Below, one piece after another: positions 17,492 to 24,975 of a stretch of DNA of 32,688 nt. Numbering within the stretch: position 1 is the stretch's first letter; every line of letters begins with the position of its first letter. Origin of the DNA: JBCFBK01 sp038562555 (GTDB lineage Bacteria; Bacteroidota; Bacteroidia; Bacteroidales; Prolixibacteraceae). The position numbers were made by a program, and so were the translations under genes. The stretch lies in the NCBI GenBank assembly GCA_038562555.1, contig JBCFBK010000058.1, positions 1-32,688 of the forward strand, in the 5' to 3' direction. The notes beneath the pieces are model-generated. The model was not told the DNA's origin. It worked only from the letters and a program-made list of their open reading frames with translations, and did not search any database.

Positions 17492-18322
17492 TTAGCGCTT
17501 CCTACTTTTTCTCTCAATTATACTCTTAATTGGGTTAAGGAAAATATTTCGGGTAACTACCTTTAGAAATGGCGAATTTGCAATCCGTTTAGCAAGAAAT
17601 GGCGAAATTCGATAGTAAAATTTTATAACTGATCTCCCTAACCTAGAAAGCACAAGAGTCTCGTCTCTGAACCTACGAAATACCAAAACTTCTGGAGAAT
17701 TATAATCGCCATAGCAAGCAGTTGCAATAAAACACCCTTGTTTTCCATTTTTATTTGCTGCCTTTTTCGAAATTGTTTTAGGCGTTTCTATCGGGACACA
17801 TGGTTTATCAATAATTTTATTCACTCCTAAGATTAGAAGGCTAAAATATTCTTTTCCTGAATAAACAGAAATTGCATTTTTAGGTGAGTAGCTAATGTCG
17901 ATCGTATAGGTATTATCATCTTTTAAGCTAAGAGAATCGTCATCTATTTTTAGATCCCAGTGTCTGTGGAAAACACCATGCTTAGAATTTAAAATATCGT
18001 TACTATTCCATCTGGTATTCCCTTGTGAATCTTTCCCAAAATATGTGTGTAATAAGTTTACCAAACCTTTTATCTGGTCTAATGAGGGTTCTTTTCTCTC
18101 AGCTAAAAGAATCAAATTAATATCGGTATCTTTCGTTATTTGAAAATTGCCAGCAAAAATTTTTAAGATTAATTTGTCAAAAATATTCACGGATTTGGGA
18201 AATAAAAACTTCTCGTAGTCAACATATCTGTCTCCTTGTGAATTTTCTCCACTATGACCTATTTCGAAATCACCTTCAGTAAAGGTATTTAGATCAATAT
18301 TCAAAAAATCAAGAATGGTCAT
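17492..18322 (-). CDS. CFI-box C-terminal domain protein, unknown N-terminal domain
   Basis: The 276-residue protein has an unrecognised N-terminal domain of mixed strands and helices (about 1-175), a polar linker (176-195), then CFIATACYGDY (197-207), followed by VFRRFRDETLVLSRLGR, FYYRISPFLAKRIA and a basic C-terminus. The last part is the CFI-box C-terminal domain: a conserved Cys-Phe-Ile-Ala-Thr-Ala motif plus amphipathic helices, found at the end of many unrelated proteins and possibly a processing or localisation module. The gene lies between the PLD-EVE gene and hsdM on the same strand, with 84-bp and 89-bp gaps. It is A+T-rich compared with hsdM. The role is unknown; pairing with the PLD-EVE nuclease is inference. 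Confidence 0.72.
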   Translation of the reverse strand: MTILDFLNIDLNTFTEGDFEIGHSGENSQGDRYVDYEKFLFPKSVNIFDKLILKIFAGNFQITKDTDINLILLAERKEPSLDQIKGLVNLLHTYFGKDSQGNTRWNSNDILNSKHGVFHRHWDLKIDDDSLSLKDDNTYTIDISYSPKNAISVYSGKEYFSLLILGVNKIIDKPCVPIETPKTISKKAANKNGKQGCFIATACYGDYNSPEVLVFRRFRDETLVLSRLGRSVIKFYYRISPFLAKRIANSPFLKVVTRNIFLNPIKSIIERKSRKR

Positions 18323-18406
18323 TATGTTTTAGTTAGATTGGACGTTGGTATTTGGCTATATAGGGTTTCGTTCAACACCGACTCATCGCGGGGTTATGCA
18401 TTCCGC

Positions 18407-19507
18407 TCAGAGTCCTTCTTTATTAGCCATAGTTGATATTTCATCATTTATCTTAACTATTTTATTAATCATAAAATCCGCAAATTCCTTAGTTATTCTT
18501 AGTTTGTCTGCGCCTCTCATTAAGCTTCCATAACTATTCTTTCCGCTTGGTGTCAGCGCTGCAATTCCGCTATTTAAAGCTTCTTGTTTCTGATTAGAAA
18601 TCGTAAGATTGTAGTTATTCCATTTTGTCCCGTAAAAGGGAGTCTGATTCTCGCCAACAACATAATACGGCCATCTATCATCTATATTTCCAGTATTCTT
18701 AATCTCCGAATTTACTTTATAAATTGAAAGTATCTTCTTATGACCAACAGCATAAGCGATGAGAATATCCCCTTTCTTAACACCACTCGGTTTTTTATCC
18801 GAAAAATGCAAATCACTATCTATCTCATCGAAAATCCTATCACGAGGGATGATTTTGTCCCTTACTCCCATGGGTTTAAGCCAGTAATTAATATTTGAAG
18901 GAATGTTTAGTGGATTACCTTTCAACTTTAATCCATCAATTAACTTCAAATCATATTTTATTGTCGGCTGTGGTTTTGTAACTCTCTTAATTTTATTCTC
19001 AAAATCAACCAAAATTAATTCCGTTATAGGTTCAATTACAACATTGTTTCTTAAATCTGTAACAATATTTTCAATATCTACACTGTTATCGAGGCAAATT
19101 CCCCATTCATTATTAATCCTAAGTCCATTTGAAGTAAAATTTGCAGAAGTAATAAGGGCTTTAAGAAATACCCCGTCTTTTCTGCAGATGTAGAGCTTTC
19201 CATGAAGCGAATTGTCAATCAAAATTTCGATTTCTACATTTCTAACTTTTCCGTAATCGAAAATTTGTCGAAAGAACTCAACTTTATTTGGTTGTTCAAT
19301 ATCATTAGGTTTAAGAGTTGTTAGGAAAGTTATTTTTCTTAAATATTTAAATTTATCAAAGGGGAAGAAATCGAAAGTATTGGAAATAAAGGGAATAACA
19401 ATGATTATGCTGTCTGAATTTTCAAAGCAATTAATCAAAAAGGCTTTATGGTTATTTCTTGTCCTATTGTTTATTATTTGCATCTCTGTTTTTTCAGTTA
19501 TGGCCAA
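18407..19507 (-). CDS. PLD-family nuclease fused to an EVE/PUA-like domain
   Basis: The 366-residue product has an N-terminal phospholipase-D-type nuclease domain with a single motif: LHGKLYICRKDG (His102, Lys104), ITSANFTSNGL (Ser121, Asn123) and NNEWGI (Glu134). One such motif per chain implies a dimer, as in BfiI and Nuc. The C-terminal half (about 207-310) begins NYWLKPMG and contains VKKGDILIAYAVGHKKILSI, which resembles EVE domains of the PUA superfamily; some of these bind modified bases. The combination suggests a modification-dependent (type IV-like) nuclease. Two starts are possible, 19507 and 19483 (MQIINNRTRN). The gene sits in a restriction island upstream of the CFI-box gene. 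Confidence 0.7.
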   Translation of the reverse strand: MAITEKTEMQIINNRTRNNHKAFLINCFENSDSIIIVIPFISNTFDFFPFDKFKYLRKITFLTTLKPNDIEQPNKVEFFRQIFDYGKVRNVEIEILIDNSLHGKLYICRKDGVFLKALITSANFTSNGLRINNEWGICLDNSVDIENIVTDLRNNVVIEPITELILVDFENKIKRVTKPQPTIKYDLKLIDGLKLKGNPLNIPSNINYWLKPMGVRDKIIPRDRIFDEIDSDLHFSDKKPSGVKKGDILIAYAVGHKKILSIYKVNSEIKNTGNIDDRWPYYVVGENQTPFYGTKWNNYNLTISNQKQEALNSGIAALTPSGKNSYGSLMRGADKLRITKEFADFMINKIVKINDEISTMANKEGL

Positions 19508-19760
19508 AGAAATTTATAAGTTTGGGGCGATTGCAGGTGATTTCCTGTCCGCATGTGGACAAAGGAAAACATGCCCGGCTACGCTGAAGACGGCGGAGCG
19601 CAATCAGATTGAAATAATTTCGCCGGGGATTGAACGAGTGTTCCATTGGAGCACGTGAATAAGGGGACGTCTATCTGGGAGTGCATGGTTCTTTGTTTGT
19701 TAGTTGTTCAACGATATCAAATTTAGGGCTTTCTGTAAAAAGAGTTATGATTTTTAGCAG

Positions 19761-19797
19761 TATTTTATTCAATAGTTTTCAACTTGCCGTTTCGGCT
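19761..19797. repeat. 37-bp direct repeat, left copy
   Basis: This 37-bp stretch ending TTTTCAACTTGCCGTTTCGG-CT is repeated at 30075-30111 in the same orientation with three mismatches. The gap between copies is about 10.3 kb. It overlaps the end of a weak small reading frame (19769-19927). Confidence 0.8.
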
Positions 19798-19927
19798 TCA
19801 ACTTAACTCGACCCTTCATAATTGTTTGAAAGGACCTCCCCACTTTTTTGGATTTGCAATCTTTTAAACAACTGATAATCAATACAGCATTTTTGACAAC
19901 TCCCCACTTTTTTGAGAAGAGCTCCAT
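19769..19927 (-). CDS. Weak small ORF, 52 residues
   Basis: An ATG at 19927 opens MELFSKKWGVVKNAVLIISC and then a lysine/arginine-rich tail ending RQVENY. I recognise no family. Two copies of CAAAAAAGTGGGGAG on the minus strand fall inside it. Its last codons form part of the 37-bp repeat, whose other copy also reads PKRHVENY in frame but within a longer, broken context. This may be a short real gene, a gene remnant or chance. The rest of the 750-bp stretch 19508-20258 holds repeats and a terminator but no gene I can support. Confidence 0.25.
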   Translation of the reverse strand: MELFSKKWGVVKNAVLIISCLKDCKSKKVGRSFQTIMKGRVKLKPKRQVENY

Positions 19928-19934
19928 ACTTTTC
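19836..19934. repeat. Three copies of a CTCCCCACTTTTTTG-like box
   Basis: CTCCCCACTTTTTTG occurs at 19836-19850 and again at 19900-19914, and a weaker copy CTCCATACTTTTCTG at 19922-19936. All face the same way in a stretch with no convincing gene. The function is unknown. Confidence 0.6.
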
Positions 19935-20074
19935 TGATTCTTCAAACCTCAGTTGTTAAACTTTTTACTCCGCGGTTACACCAGGTCTTTGGCAACCTGG
20001 ATGATGGTGCTGAAAGTTCAGTGCGATCAGTTCATTCATAATGGTCGCATTAATGAAGATTTATTAGCAGTGTT

Positions 20075-20114
20075 TATACAGGTGGTGTATAAACCCGTAT
20101 ACAGGTAGTTTATA
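20075..20114. repeat. Two 17-bp direct repeats TATACAGGTNGTNTATA
   Basis: TATACAGGTGGTGTATA (20075-20091) and TATACAGGTAGTTTATA (20098-20114) differ at two positions and start 23 bp apart. The first lies inside the inverted repeat TTTATAC-N7-GTATAAA (20073-20093). They lie about 150 bp past the stop of the HU-like gene, so they would be a site for a binding protein or belong to a lost gene. Confidence 0.6.
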
Positions 20115-20176
20115 GTTTCGTATAAAACCGGTGCAAACGCCCGTATACCTTTACTGCAGGATCGTGAAGTGTGAAA

Positions 20177-20202
20177 ACGGTGCCGCGAAATAACGGCACC
20201 GT
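20177..20202 (-). terminator. Rho-independent terminator after the HU-like gene
   Basis: ACGGTGCCG (20177-20185) and CGGCACCGT (20194-20202) form a perfect 9-bp, GC-rich stem with an 8-nt loop. Read on the minus strand, the stem is followed by TTTT. It lies 57 bp downstream of the stop of the HU-like gene and ends its transcript. Confidence 0.75.
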
Positions 20203-20258
20203 CAACACGATACCGGATGCATCTTGTGTATGCCGTCCGGTTACGACTGGTGCACAAA

Positions 20259-20990
20259 TTACTGCACGGTCAGGATTTTATCAAAAATGACTGTTCGTGG
20301 TTCCTTGAACGGGACCGGCCGGTTAAACTGCGTGGTTAGCTGCAGCTTGTAGGTACCGGCAGCCAGCGCTGGTATTACGATCATCAATTCCGAAGGGTTG
20401 TTGATGGCAATATCGGTTGGATCTACTTTCGTGCTTTCGCCCGAGGTCTGGTTTACGAAATAGACCCCGTTGTCGGCATGCTCACCTGCCACCCTCACTT
20501 TATACCCGTTTATTTTCAGGTTCCGGCCGGGGGTAAGCAGATCGTTGACCGAACCGGTCTTAACATCGGTTACCTGCAGAACACTCAGCATGGTATCGGC
20601 CACACCCATGATCTCTATTTCAACCGAAGACAGATCGCCACGCAAGGTATCGCCCTGGTTGAACTGGAAAAGCAGGGAATGCTTTTCAGGGTCGAATGTT
20701 TCCTGCGGACTGCTGAAGACTCCCTTTATGAGCGGAGCCGCCGTGAAATAACCGGTATTGACGGAATAGCCGTCGCAGAGCTGGTAAGCCATTTCCTTCA
20801 GAAAAAGGCTTACCCCATGTTCCATGGAACTTGCAGAAATGTCGGCCCCGCCGCGACTTACGGCTGCAGCACATATCTGACTGATGTCGAGACTGCGTTC
20901 GGCGCTTACACGGGCTGTGTAATCGTCGGGCTTTTCGGTTAAAGGATTGTCGTACAAATACGCTTTAACACGATGTAAAATTGTAGGCAT
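20259..20990 (-). CDS. HU-like DNA-binding protein with DUF4469-type C-terminal domain
   Basis: I place the start at 20990 (MPTILHRVKAYLYDNPLTEK), 243 residues; the frame is open to 21080 but the extra residues are not native in appearance. The N-terminal part (about 1-120) is the Bacteroidota HU/IHF-like domain (SAERSLDISQICAAAVSRGG, SMEHGVSLFLKEMAYQLCDG). The C-terminal part (about 140-240) is an Ig-like domain of the DUF4469 type (LLTPGRNLKINGYKVRV, IPALAAGTYKLQLTTQF). These proteins are common as solitary genes in Bacteroidota accessory regions; they are thought to bind DNA, and the job of the Ig-like domain is unknown. A terminator follows at 20177, and several hairpins precede it. Confidence 0.85.
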   Translation of the reverse strand: MPTILHRVKAYLYDNPLTEKPDDYTARVSAERSLDISQICAAAVSRGGADISASSMEHGVSLFLKEMAYQLCDGYSVNTGYFTAAPLIKGVFSSPQETFDPEKHSLLFQFNQGDTLRGDLSSVEIEIMGVADTMLSVLQVTDVKTGSVNDLLTPGRNLKINGYKVRVAGEHADNGVYFVNQTSGESTKVDPTDIAINNPSELMIVIPALAAGTYKLQLTTQFNRPVPFKEPRTVIFDKILTVQ

Positions 20991-21120
20991 AATAATAAAG
21001 ATTAATGATTGATGGTAATTCCTTCTGCCGGCCATTGACTGGCCATAGCCTGAATAAGAGCGTCGGAGGCGTTTCCCCAAAGGAACTCAGGCCGGGAAGC
21101 GCCTGTCGTAGATTTGCAGT

Positions 21121-21231
21121 AATGGCATAGCGCCATTCAGGGTTCGTCGTAAACGAACGGGGTATAGCCCTTAACTTAATAAGGGCTTCAAGCTTAAATT
21201 AAAAAGAACAAAGGCTCTGCATCTTGTGCAG
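21121..21231. promoter_or_regulatory. Cluster of four hairpins upstream of the HU-like gene
   Basis: Four short perfect stems follow one another: AATGGC/GCCATT (21121-21137), GTTCGT/ACGAAC (about 21142-21158), AGCCCTTA/TAAGGGCT (21166-21187) and CTGCA/TGCAG (21217-21231). They lie 130 to 240 bp upstream of the start at 20990, where a 5' leader would be. Together they suggest a structured leader RNA or a dispersed structured repeat. I see no gene in 20991-21481. Confidence 0.5.
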
Positions 21232-21359
21232 GTATTGACGCCTGAACATTCAGTTTAATTGCGGCTTTAGAGAATCAGGAAGCTTACCTATGTTCGCGAA
21301 CTATAACATAAATTTATGTAATTGAACAATGTGAGTCAATAGCGGAGGACGCCTATTTT

Positions 21360-21407
21360 ACGAAGGCCCCTGTTTTCTGTACGAAGCATACGTTTTATTT
21401 AACGAAG
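21360..21407. repeat. Three ACGAAG boxes at exact 21-bp spacing
   Basis: ACGAAG begins at 21360, 21381 and 21402, each followed by a G/C-containing segment and then a T-run. A spacing of 21 bp is two helical turns, which puts the boxes on one face of the helix. Confidence 0.55.
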
Positions 21408-21481
21408 CGCAGTTTTTTTTTTGTTTTAACATTTTTTTTCCGCCAGGAAGAAATCACGAACCTTGTCAATATCCGGTCAAC

Positions 21482-21631
21482 AAGAGGTTCATTTCTATTG
21501 AATTAGCTAACTTTGCTAAAACAGGGGCTGAATTAGAAACGGATCCTGACTGGTGGGTATATTTGTTGAAGAACCTGTTGAAAATGGACAAGACACAAAG
21601 ATTTGACAGAGCATTTTTAATAAGACTATAA
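21482..21631 (+). pseudogene. Fragment of Rpn/PDDEXK nuclease-transposase gene
   Basis: The 49-codon stretch reads KRFISIELANFAKTGAELET and DPDWWVYLLKNLLKMDKTQ, then a stop. It lines up closely with the internal part of the larger fragment at 25064-25654 (FIYIELLNFVKIEAELKTDL, DWWLYLLRNLSKMDKIP). Both belong to the PD-(D/E)xK family transposase/Rpn group. It has no start codon and only a short middle piece, so it is a remnant. Confidence 0.75.
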
Positions 21632-21648
21632 ATTTAAAAGCGAACAAA

Positions 21649-21765
21649 ATGGAAACCGGACTCGGTATACTCGCGGTGTTAGGTATCATCGGATTTAAGT
21701 GGTTTTTAGGTTTCCTGGGTTTGACAGGTTTCCGCTTTTTGAGAAATTTTAACGACCTCAAATAG
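21649..21765 (+). CDS. Small hydrophobic membrane protein, 38 residues
   Basis: An ATG at 21649 opens METGLGILAVLGIIGFKWFL, then GFLGLTGFRFLRNFNDLK and a stop. The composition is one transmembrane segment rich in Gly, Leu and Ile with a basic C-terminal end, which is not a random frame. It stands 17 bp after the nuclease fragment and 93 bp before the Crp-family gene. The family and function are not recognised. Confidence 0.5.
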   Translation: METGLGILAVLGIIGFKWFLGFLGLTGFRFLRNFNDLK

Positions 21766-21781
21766 GTTGACTAAAATTAAA

Positions 21782-21789
21782 TACTTTTG
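21782..21789 (+). promoter_or_regulatory. Possible -7 box for the Crp-family gene
   Basis: TACTTTTG fits TAnnTTTG and lies 70 bp upstream of the ATG at 21859. No matching -33 element is visible at the usual distance. Confidence 0.3.
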
Positions 21790-21858
21790 GTATCGTTGGA
21801 AACGTAAAAAAGGTCAACGTATTTTAGGATATGACAAACAACAATAACAAACAAAGAC

Positions 21859-22440
21859 ATGCAAGATTTATTATTTGACTTTATCTCAAAATACATCTCT
21901 ATTTCGGAAGATGAAAAGAATGCAATTATTTCTTTGGATATTTTTCGTTCTGTAAAGAAGGGAACTATTTTGCTTAAAGAAGGGCAAAATTCGAAAGAAA
22001 GCTACTTTGTACTAAAGGGCTGTATTCGGACATATTATGTTTTAGATGGTGATGAAAAAACAACAGCTTTTTACACAGAAATGGATGCCTTGACACCCCA
22101 TTGTGTAACAAGTAAAACCCCCTCCCAATATTATATAAACTGTATTGAAGACTCTATACTTTTAATTTCGAATACTGATATGGAAGAAGAAGTAAACACT
22201 AAATTTCCTAAGTTTGATATAATGTGTAGAATGTTTTCATCAGAACTTTTGGCCAAAAACAAAGTCGACTTTGACGAGTTTAAGACTTCTTCACCAGAAC
22301 AACGATACCTGAATTTACTACAAAAAAGACCGGATCTTATTCAGCGTGTTCCACAGCATCAGTTAGCGAGCTATTTAGGTATCAAACCACAATCATTAAG
22401 CAGACTAAAAGCAAGAATCCTTGAAAAAGACAAGGGATAG
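21859..22440 (+). CDS. Crp/Fnr-family transcription regulator
   Basis: The 193-residue protein has a cyclic-nucleotide-binding-type beta-roll (about 15-115; RSVKKGTILLKEGQNSKESY, FVLKGCIRTYYVLDGDEKTT) and a C-terminal helix-turn-helix (about 150-190; RVPQHQLASYLGIKPQSLSR). No cysteine cluster for Fe-S sensing is seen. This compact type is common in Bacteroidota and often acts on a nearby gene. The next three genes run in the same direction, and the outer-membrane protein starts 82 bp downstream, so local control is plausible though not shown. Confidence 0.93.
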   Translation: MQDLLFDFISKYISISEDEKNAIISLDIFRSVKKGTILLKEGQNSKESYFVLKGCIRTYYVLDGDEKTTAFYTEMDALTPHCVTSKTPSQYYINCIEDSILLISNTDMEEEVNTKFPKFDIMCRMFSSELLAKNKVDFDEFKTSSPEQRYLNLLQKRPDLIQRVPQHQLASYLGIKPQSLSRLKARILEKDKG

Positions 22441-22522
22441 TCTTATTTGTTAACTTAAGTGAACGAATCTAAGCTACTTGCCAATCTATCATTGCAGTAT
22501 CGTTTAACATCAATTAAAAGAT

Positions 22523-23143
22523 ATGCAAAAGGAGATTTTATGGATTGGACTTGTCTTTGTGTTGGCAACCAGTTTACAGGTGAAGGCACAGTATGCCAAG
22601 CAAGATAGCACCAATAAAAAGTGGTTTGTTGGAAGTACCCTCTATTTGTTAGGTAATTTTGATAAAACAAACAACCCGGAGTATGTCCAATTAAATGTTG
22701 GATATAGGATAACCCCCAATGATGTTGTTTCCTTTAGATTTAAAAGATCCATTTATGCCTGGCCAATAGGTATCCCTTTTGGGTCATCATCTTTTGATGC
22801 TCCAGGAGAAAACTATCCTGGACACGCCCGCATACTTGCACCTACATTAGGATACCAACGGTTCTGGTGGAAAGGAGCCTATACATCTATTCAAGCATTG
22901 AATGCCTTTGAAAAATATATGGACGAGAATAAAAAGAAGATTGGAAATGGATACACGTTATACCTGGACTTCTATTTGGGTTACCAGTTTAAGTTTTTTA
23001 AAAACCGCTTCTTCTTTGAACCAGCTATTGGAATTAGTTATTGGCCTTTAAGAACAAATGTTCCAGAATCATTTAAAGCAGTAGAAAAAAATTGGCCTAA
23101 CTACTTTATTCAGCCCGGGCTCGATTTGGGGTTTAATTTTTAG
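22523..23143 (+). CDS. Outer-membrane beta-barrel protein
   Basis: The 206-residue protein has a signal peptide (MQKEILWIGLVFVLATSLQV, likely cleaved after KAQ). Alternating strands rich in Tyr, Trp and Phe follow (YVQLNVGYRITPNDVVSFRF, YTLYLDFYLGYQFKFF), and the chain ends in FIQPGLDLGFNF; a terminal Phe is typical of outer-membrane barrels. About eight strands would fit. No enzyme motif is seen, and the function is unknown. It follows the Crp-family gene. Confidence 0.7.
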   Translation: MQKEILWIGLVFVLATSLQVKAQYAKQDSTNKKWFVGSTLYLLGNFDKTNNPEYVQLNVGYRITPNDVVSFRFKRSIYAWPIGIPFGSSSFDAPGENYPGHARILAPTLGYQRFWWKGAYTSIQALNAFEKYMDENKKKIGNGYTLYLDFYLGYQFKFFKNRFFFEPAIGISYWPLRTNVPESFKAVEKNWPNYFIQPGLDLGFNF

Positions 23144-23270
23144 TATGCTTATCGAGAAAATAACCGAGCATCAATAAGCAACTACATACTATTGCTAACA
23201 ACTATTTTAGTTAACAGACATATCCGGAAAATCGGGATAAATTCAAATCAAACAATTAAATGAATCAATT

Positions 23271-23660
23271 ATGAAAAAGAAAATTTTTAAACTTCCGACA
23301 TTATTTTTTATTCTAAGTATCTTATTTATTTCGTGTAGTAAAGATGATGACAGCCCAATTAACACTACCTATCCAAAGGAAGTTCAGATCACCTATAAAA
23401 TGAGCAGTACCAATACTGCAACAGCACAGGCAATTTCATATAAAAATGAATCAGGAAGTATGACAACGGTTACCAACGTAAACTTGCCGTATTCCAAAAC
23501 CATTACCCGAACGGTAAACAAAAATGATGATGCTTCGTTTGGATACAGCACTACCAATGCAAGTTCTAATGTAACTCTGGAAATTCTGGTCGACAATTCA
23601 GTCAAAAAAACGCAGAGTTTTGTATCTGGAACCGGAGCAATGGTTTATTCTTTTCAATAA
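23271..23660 (+). CDS. Small lipoprotein, unknown function
   Basis: This is a 129-residue protein with a lipoprotein signal (MKKKIFKLPTLFFILSILFI followed by SC, Cys22) and the usual acidic SKDDD export tag for the cell surface. The mature part is Thr/Ser/Asn-rich and predicted all-beta (KEVQITYKMSSTNTATAQAI, NVTLEILVDNSVKKTQ). I recognise no specific family. The length appears complete. Confidence 0.75.
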   Translation: MKKKIFKLPTLFFILSILFISCSKDDDSPINTTYPKEVQITYKMSSTNTATAQAISYKNESGSMTTVTNVNLPYSKTITRTVNKNDDASFGYSTTNASSNVTLEILVDNSVKKTQSFVSGTGAMVYSFQ

Positions 23661-23763
23661 AAAGCGCTATGAAAAGACCAAATAAAGAATTAAAATTTCC
23701 ATTTTATAATTATAATCGGCTTTGTTTTTAGTAGTTGGTTGCTGTAATATAAAATCCCGAAAA

Positions 23764-24846
23764 ATGAATAAATTAATTATAGTTTTATTTTTAACAATTA
23801 CGACAATAAGCTTTGGCCAAAATTCCATTCAATTTGCTGACTCAATTCGGAAAGCACATAAAATTCCAGAGTTAAGTTATGCGGTTGTATCAGATGATTC
23901 AATAATGGAAATTCAGGCACTTGGGTTACATTCCGTTGCACTGAGCGATTCGGCAACTTTAAATGATAGATTTCACATTGGCTCTAATACAAAAGCAATG
24001 ACGGCGTTTATTATTGCTAAATATGTGGAAAAAGGAAGGTTGAAATGGACAACCAGGTTCTTTGATTTATTTCCGGAATGGAAAGAGAAAAGCAACCCTG
24101 GATATACAAATATTTCGCTACAGGATTTACTTTCACATAAAGCAGGAATATGGCCATTTCAGGGAGAAGGCGACCCTGAAATTCCTGATTTCAAAGGCAC
24201 AAACCCGGAAAAAAGAGAACAATTCGGGAGGTTTGCCTTAACTTTAGAACCTGTATTTCCTGATGAACAAAATCCTTTTATTTATTCAAATGCAGGCTAT
24301 ACGTTGGCCACCTTAATGGTAGAAAAAGTAACAGGCAAAAGTTGGGAGCAGTTAGTTGAGAAAGTATTCAATAAAGATTTAAAGTTAAATGTAAAATTAT
24401 CCTGGCCCGAAAATCAAAAAACAAAAGATACCTGGGGACATAATTCAGAAAATGGCAAACTCATTCCCGTTCCATCAACAGTCGATTATCATTTGGACTA
24501 TACAGAACCGGCTGGTGACTTAAACATTAAACTGAAAGACTACATCAAATTCATTCAATTGAATTTACAAGGTCTTAATGGTGAAAATAACTATTTAAAA
24601 GGTGATACCTATCAATTCATTCATAAGGGAATTGATAATTATTCCTTGGGGTGGTTTAATATTTATGAAAACGGACAAGAACTTTCTGTGCATTCCGGAA
24701 CTGGAGCATTTACATATTTCACAATTATACATATAGACAGAATTAAAGGAAAAGCGTATATCGTTTTCACCAATTCTTTTAATCAGGATACACAACAAGG
24801 AGTACGGCTTTTGATGAGAAAACTGAAAGAAAATTACGGCAGCTAG
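23764..24846 (+). CDS. Class C beta-lactamase-like serine hydrolase
   Basis: I choose ATG 23764 (360 residues) because it gives a signal peptide, MNKLIIVLFLTITTISFG; an upstream ATG at 23722 would add non-native residues. The three motifs of the beta-lactamase/penicillin-binding fold are present: SxxK as SNTK (74-77), YxN as YSN (174-176), and HSG (310-312) in place of KTG. This family includes esterases, peptidases and DD-peptidase-like proteins as well as AmpC enzymes; His for Lys in the third motif favours a non-AmpC hydrolase. It is periplasmic or surface exposed. Antibiotic resistance should not be assumed. Confidence 0.9.
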   Translation: MNKLIIVLFLTITTISFGQNSIQFADSIRKAHKIPELSYAVVSDDSIMEIQALGLHSVALSDSATLNDRFHIGSNTKAMTAFIIAKYVEKGRLKWTTRFFDLFPEWKEKSNPGYTNISLQDLLSHKAGIWPFQGEGDPEIPDFKGTNPEKREQFGRFALTLEPVFPDEQNPFIYSNAGYTLATLMVEKVTGKSWEQLVEKVFNKDLKLNVKLSWPENQKTKDTWGHNSENGKLIPVPSTVDYHLDYTEPAGDLNIKLKDYIKFIQLNLQGLNGENNYLKGDTYQFIHKGIDNYSLGWFNIYENGQELSVHSGTGAFTYFTIIHIDRIKGKAYIVFTNSFNQDTQQGVRLLMRKLKENYGS

Positions 24847-24850
24847 CGTC

Positions 24851-24870
24851 AGCTACCCGTGCGTGTAGCT
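24851..24870 (+). terminator. Hairpin after the hydrolase gene
   Basis: AGCTAC (24851-24856) and GTAGCT (24865-24870) form a 6-bp stem with an 8-nt loop, 5 bp after the stop of the serine hydrolase. There is no T-run, so termination is uncertain. Confidence 0.4.
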
Positions 24871-24902
24871 TCCTACCAAGGTATAATCAAAAGCCACCTG
24901 TC

Positions 24903-24975
24903 ATGCCACATGTTACCGGCGAAGAAAGAAATCAACTATTTATGATCAGCATGGAAGAGATGGTGTCCATTCCGG
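24903..24975 (+). pseudogene. Head fragment of an IS transposase
   Basis: The plus frame reads MPHVTGEERNQLFMISMEEM then VS, which resembles the first residues of IS1182/IS5-like transposases (HxxGExRxQ, followed by the SxEExV pattern). After residue 22 the similarity ends abruptly, at the point where the sequence becomes the antisense of an antitoxin remnant. Only a short head remains. Confidence 0.45.

Noticed and set aside
19980..20012. Possible third copy of the dispersed repeat, around GATGATGGTGC
   Set aside because: Only about 11 bases match well; the rest is too diverged to claim.
23764..24846. Antibiotic-resistance beta-lactamase
   Set aside because: The third motif is HSG, not KTG, and the family is broad; only a general serine hydrolase call is supported.
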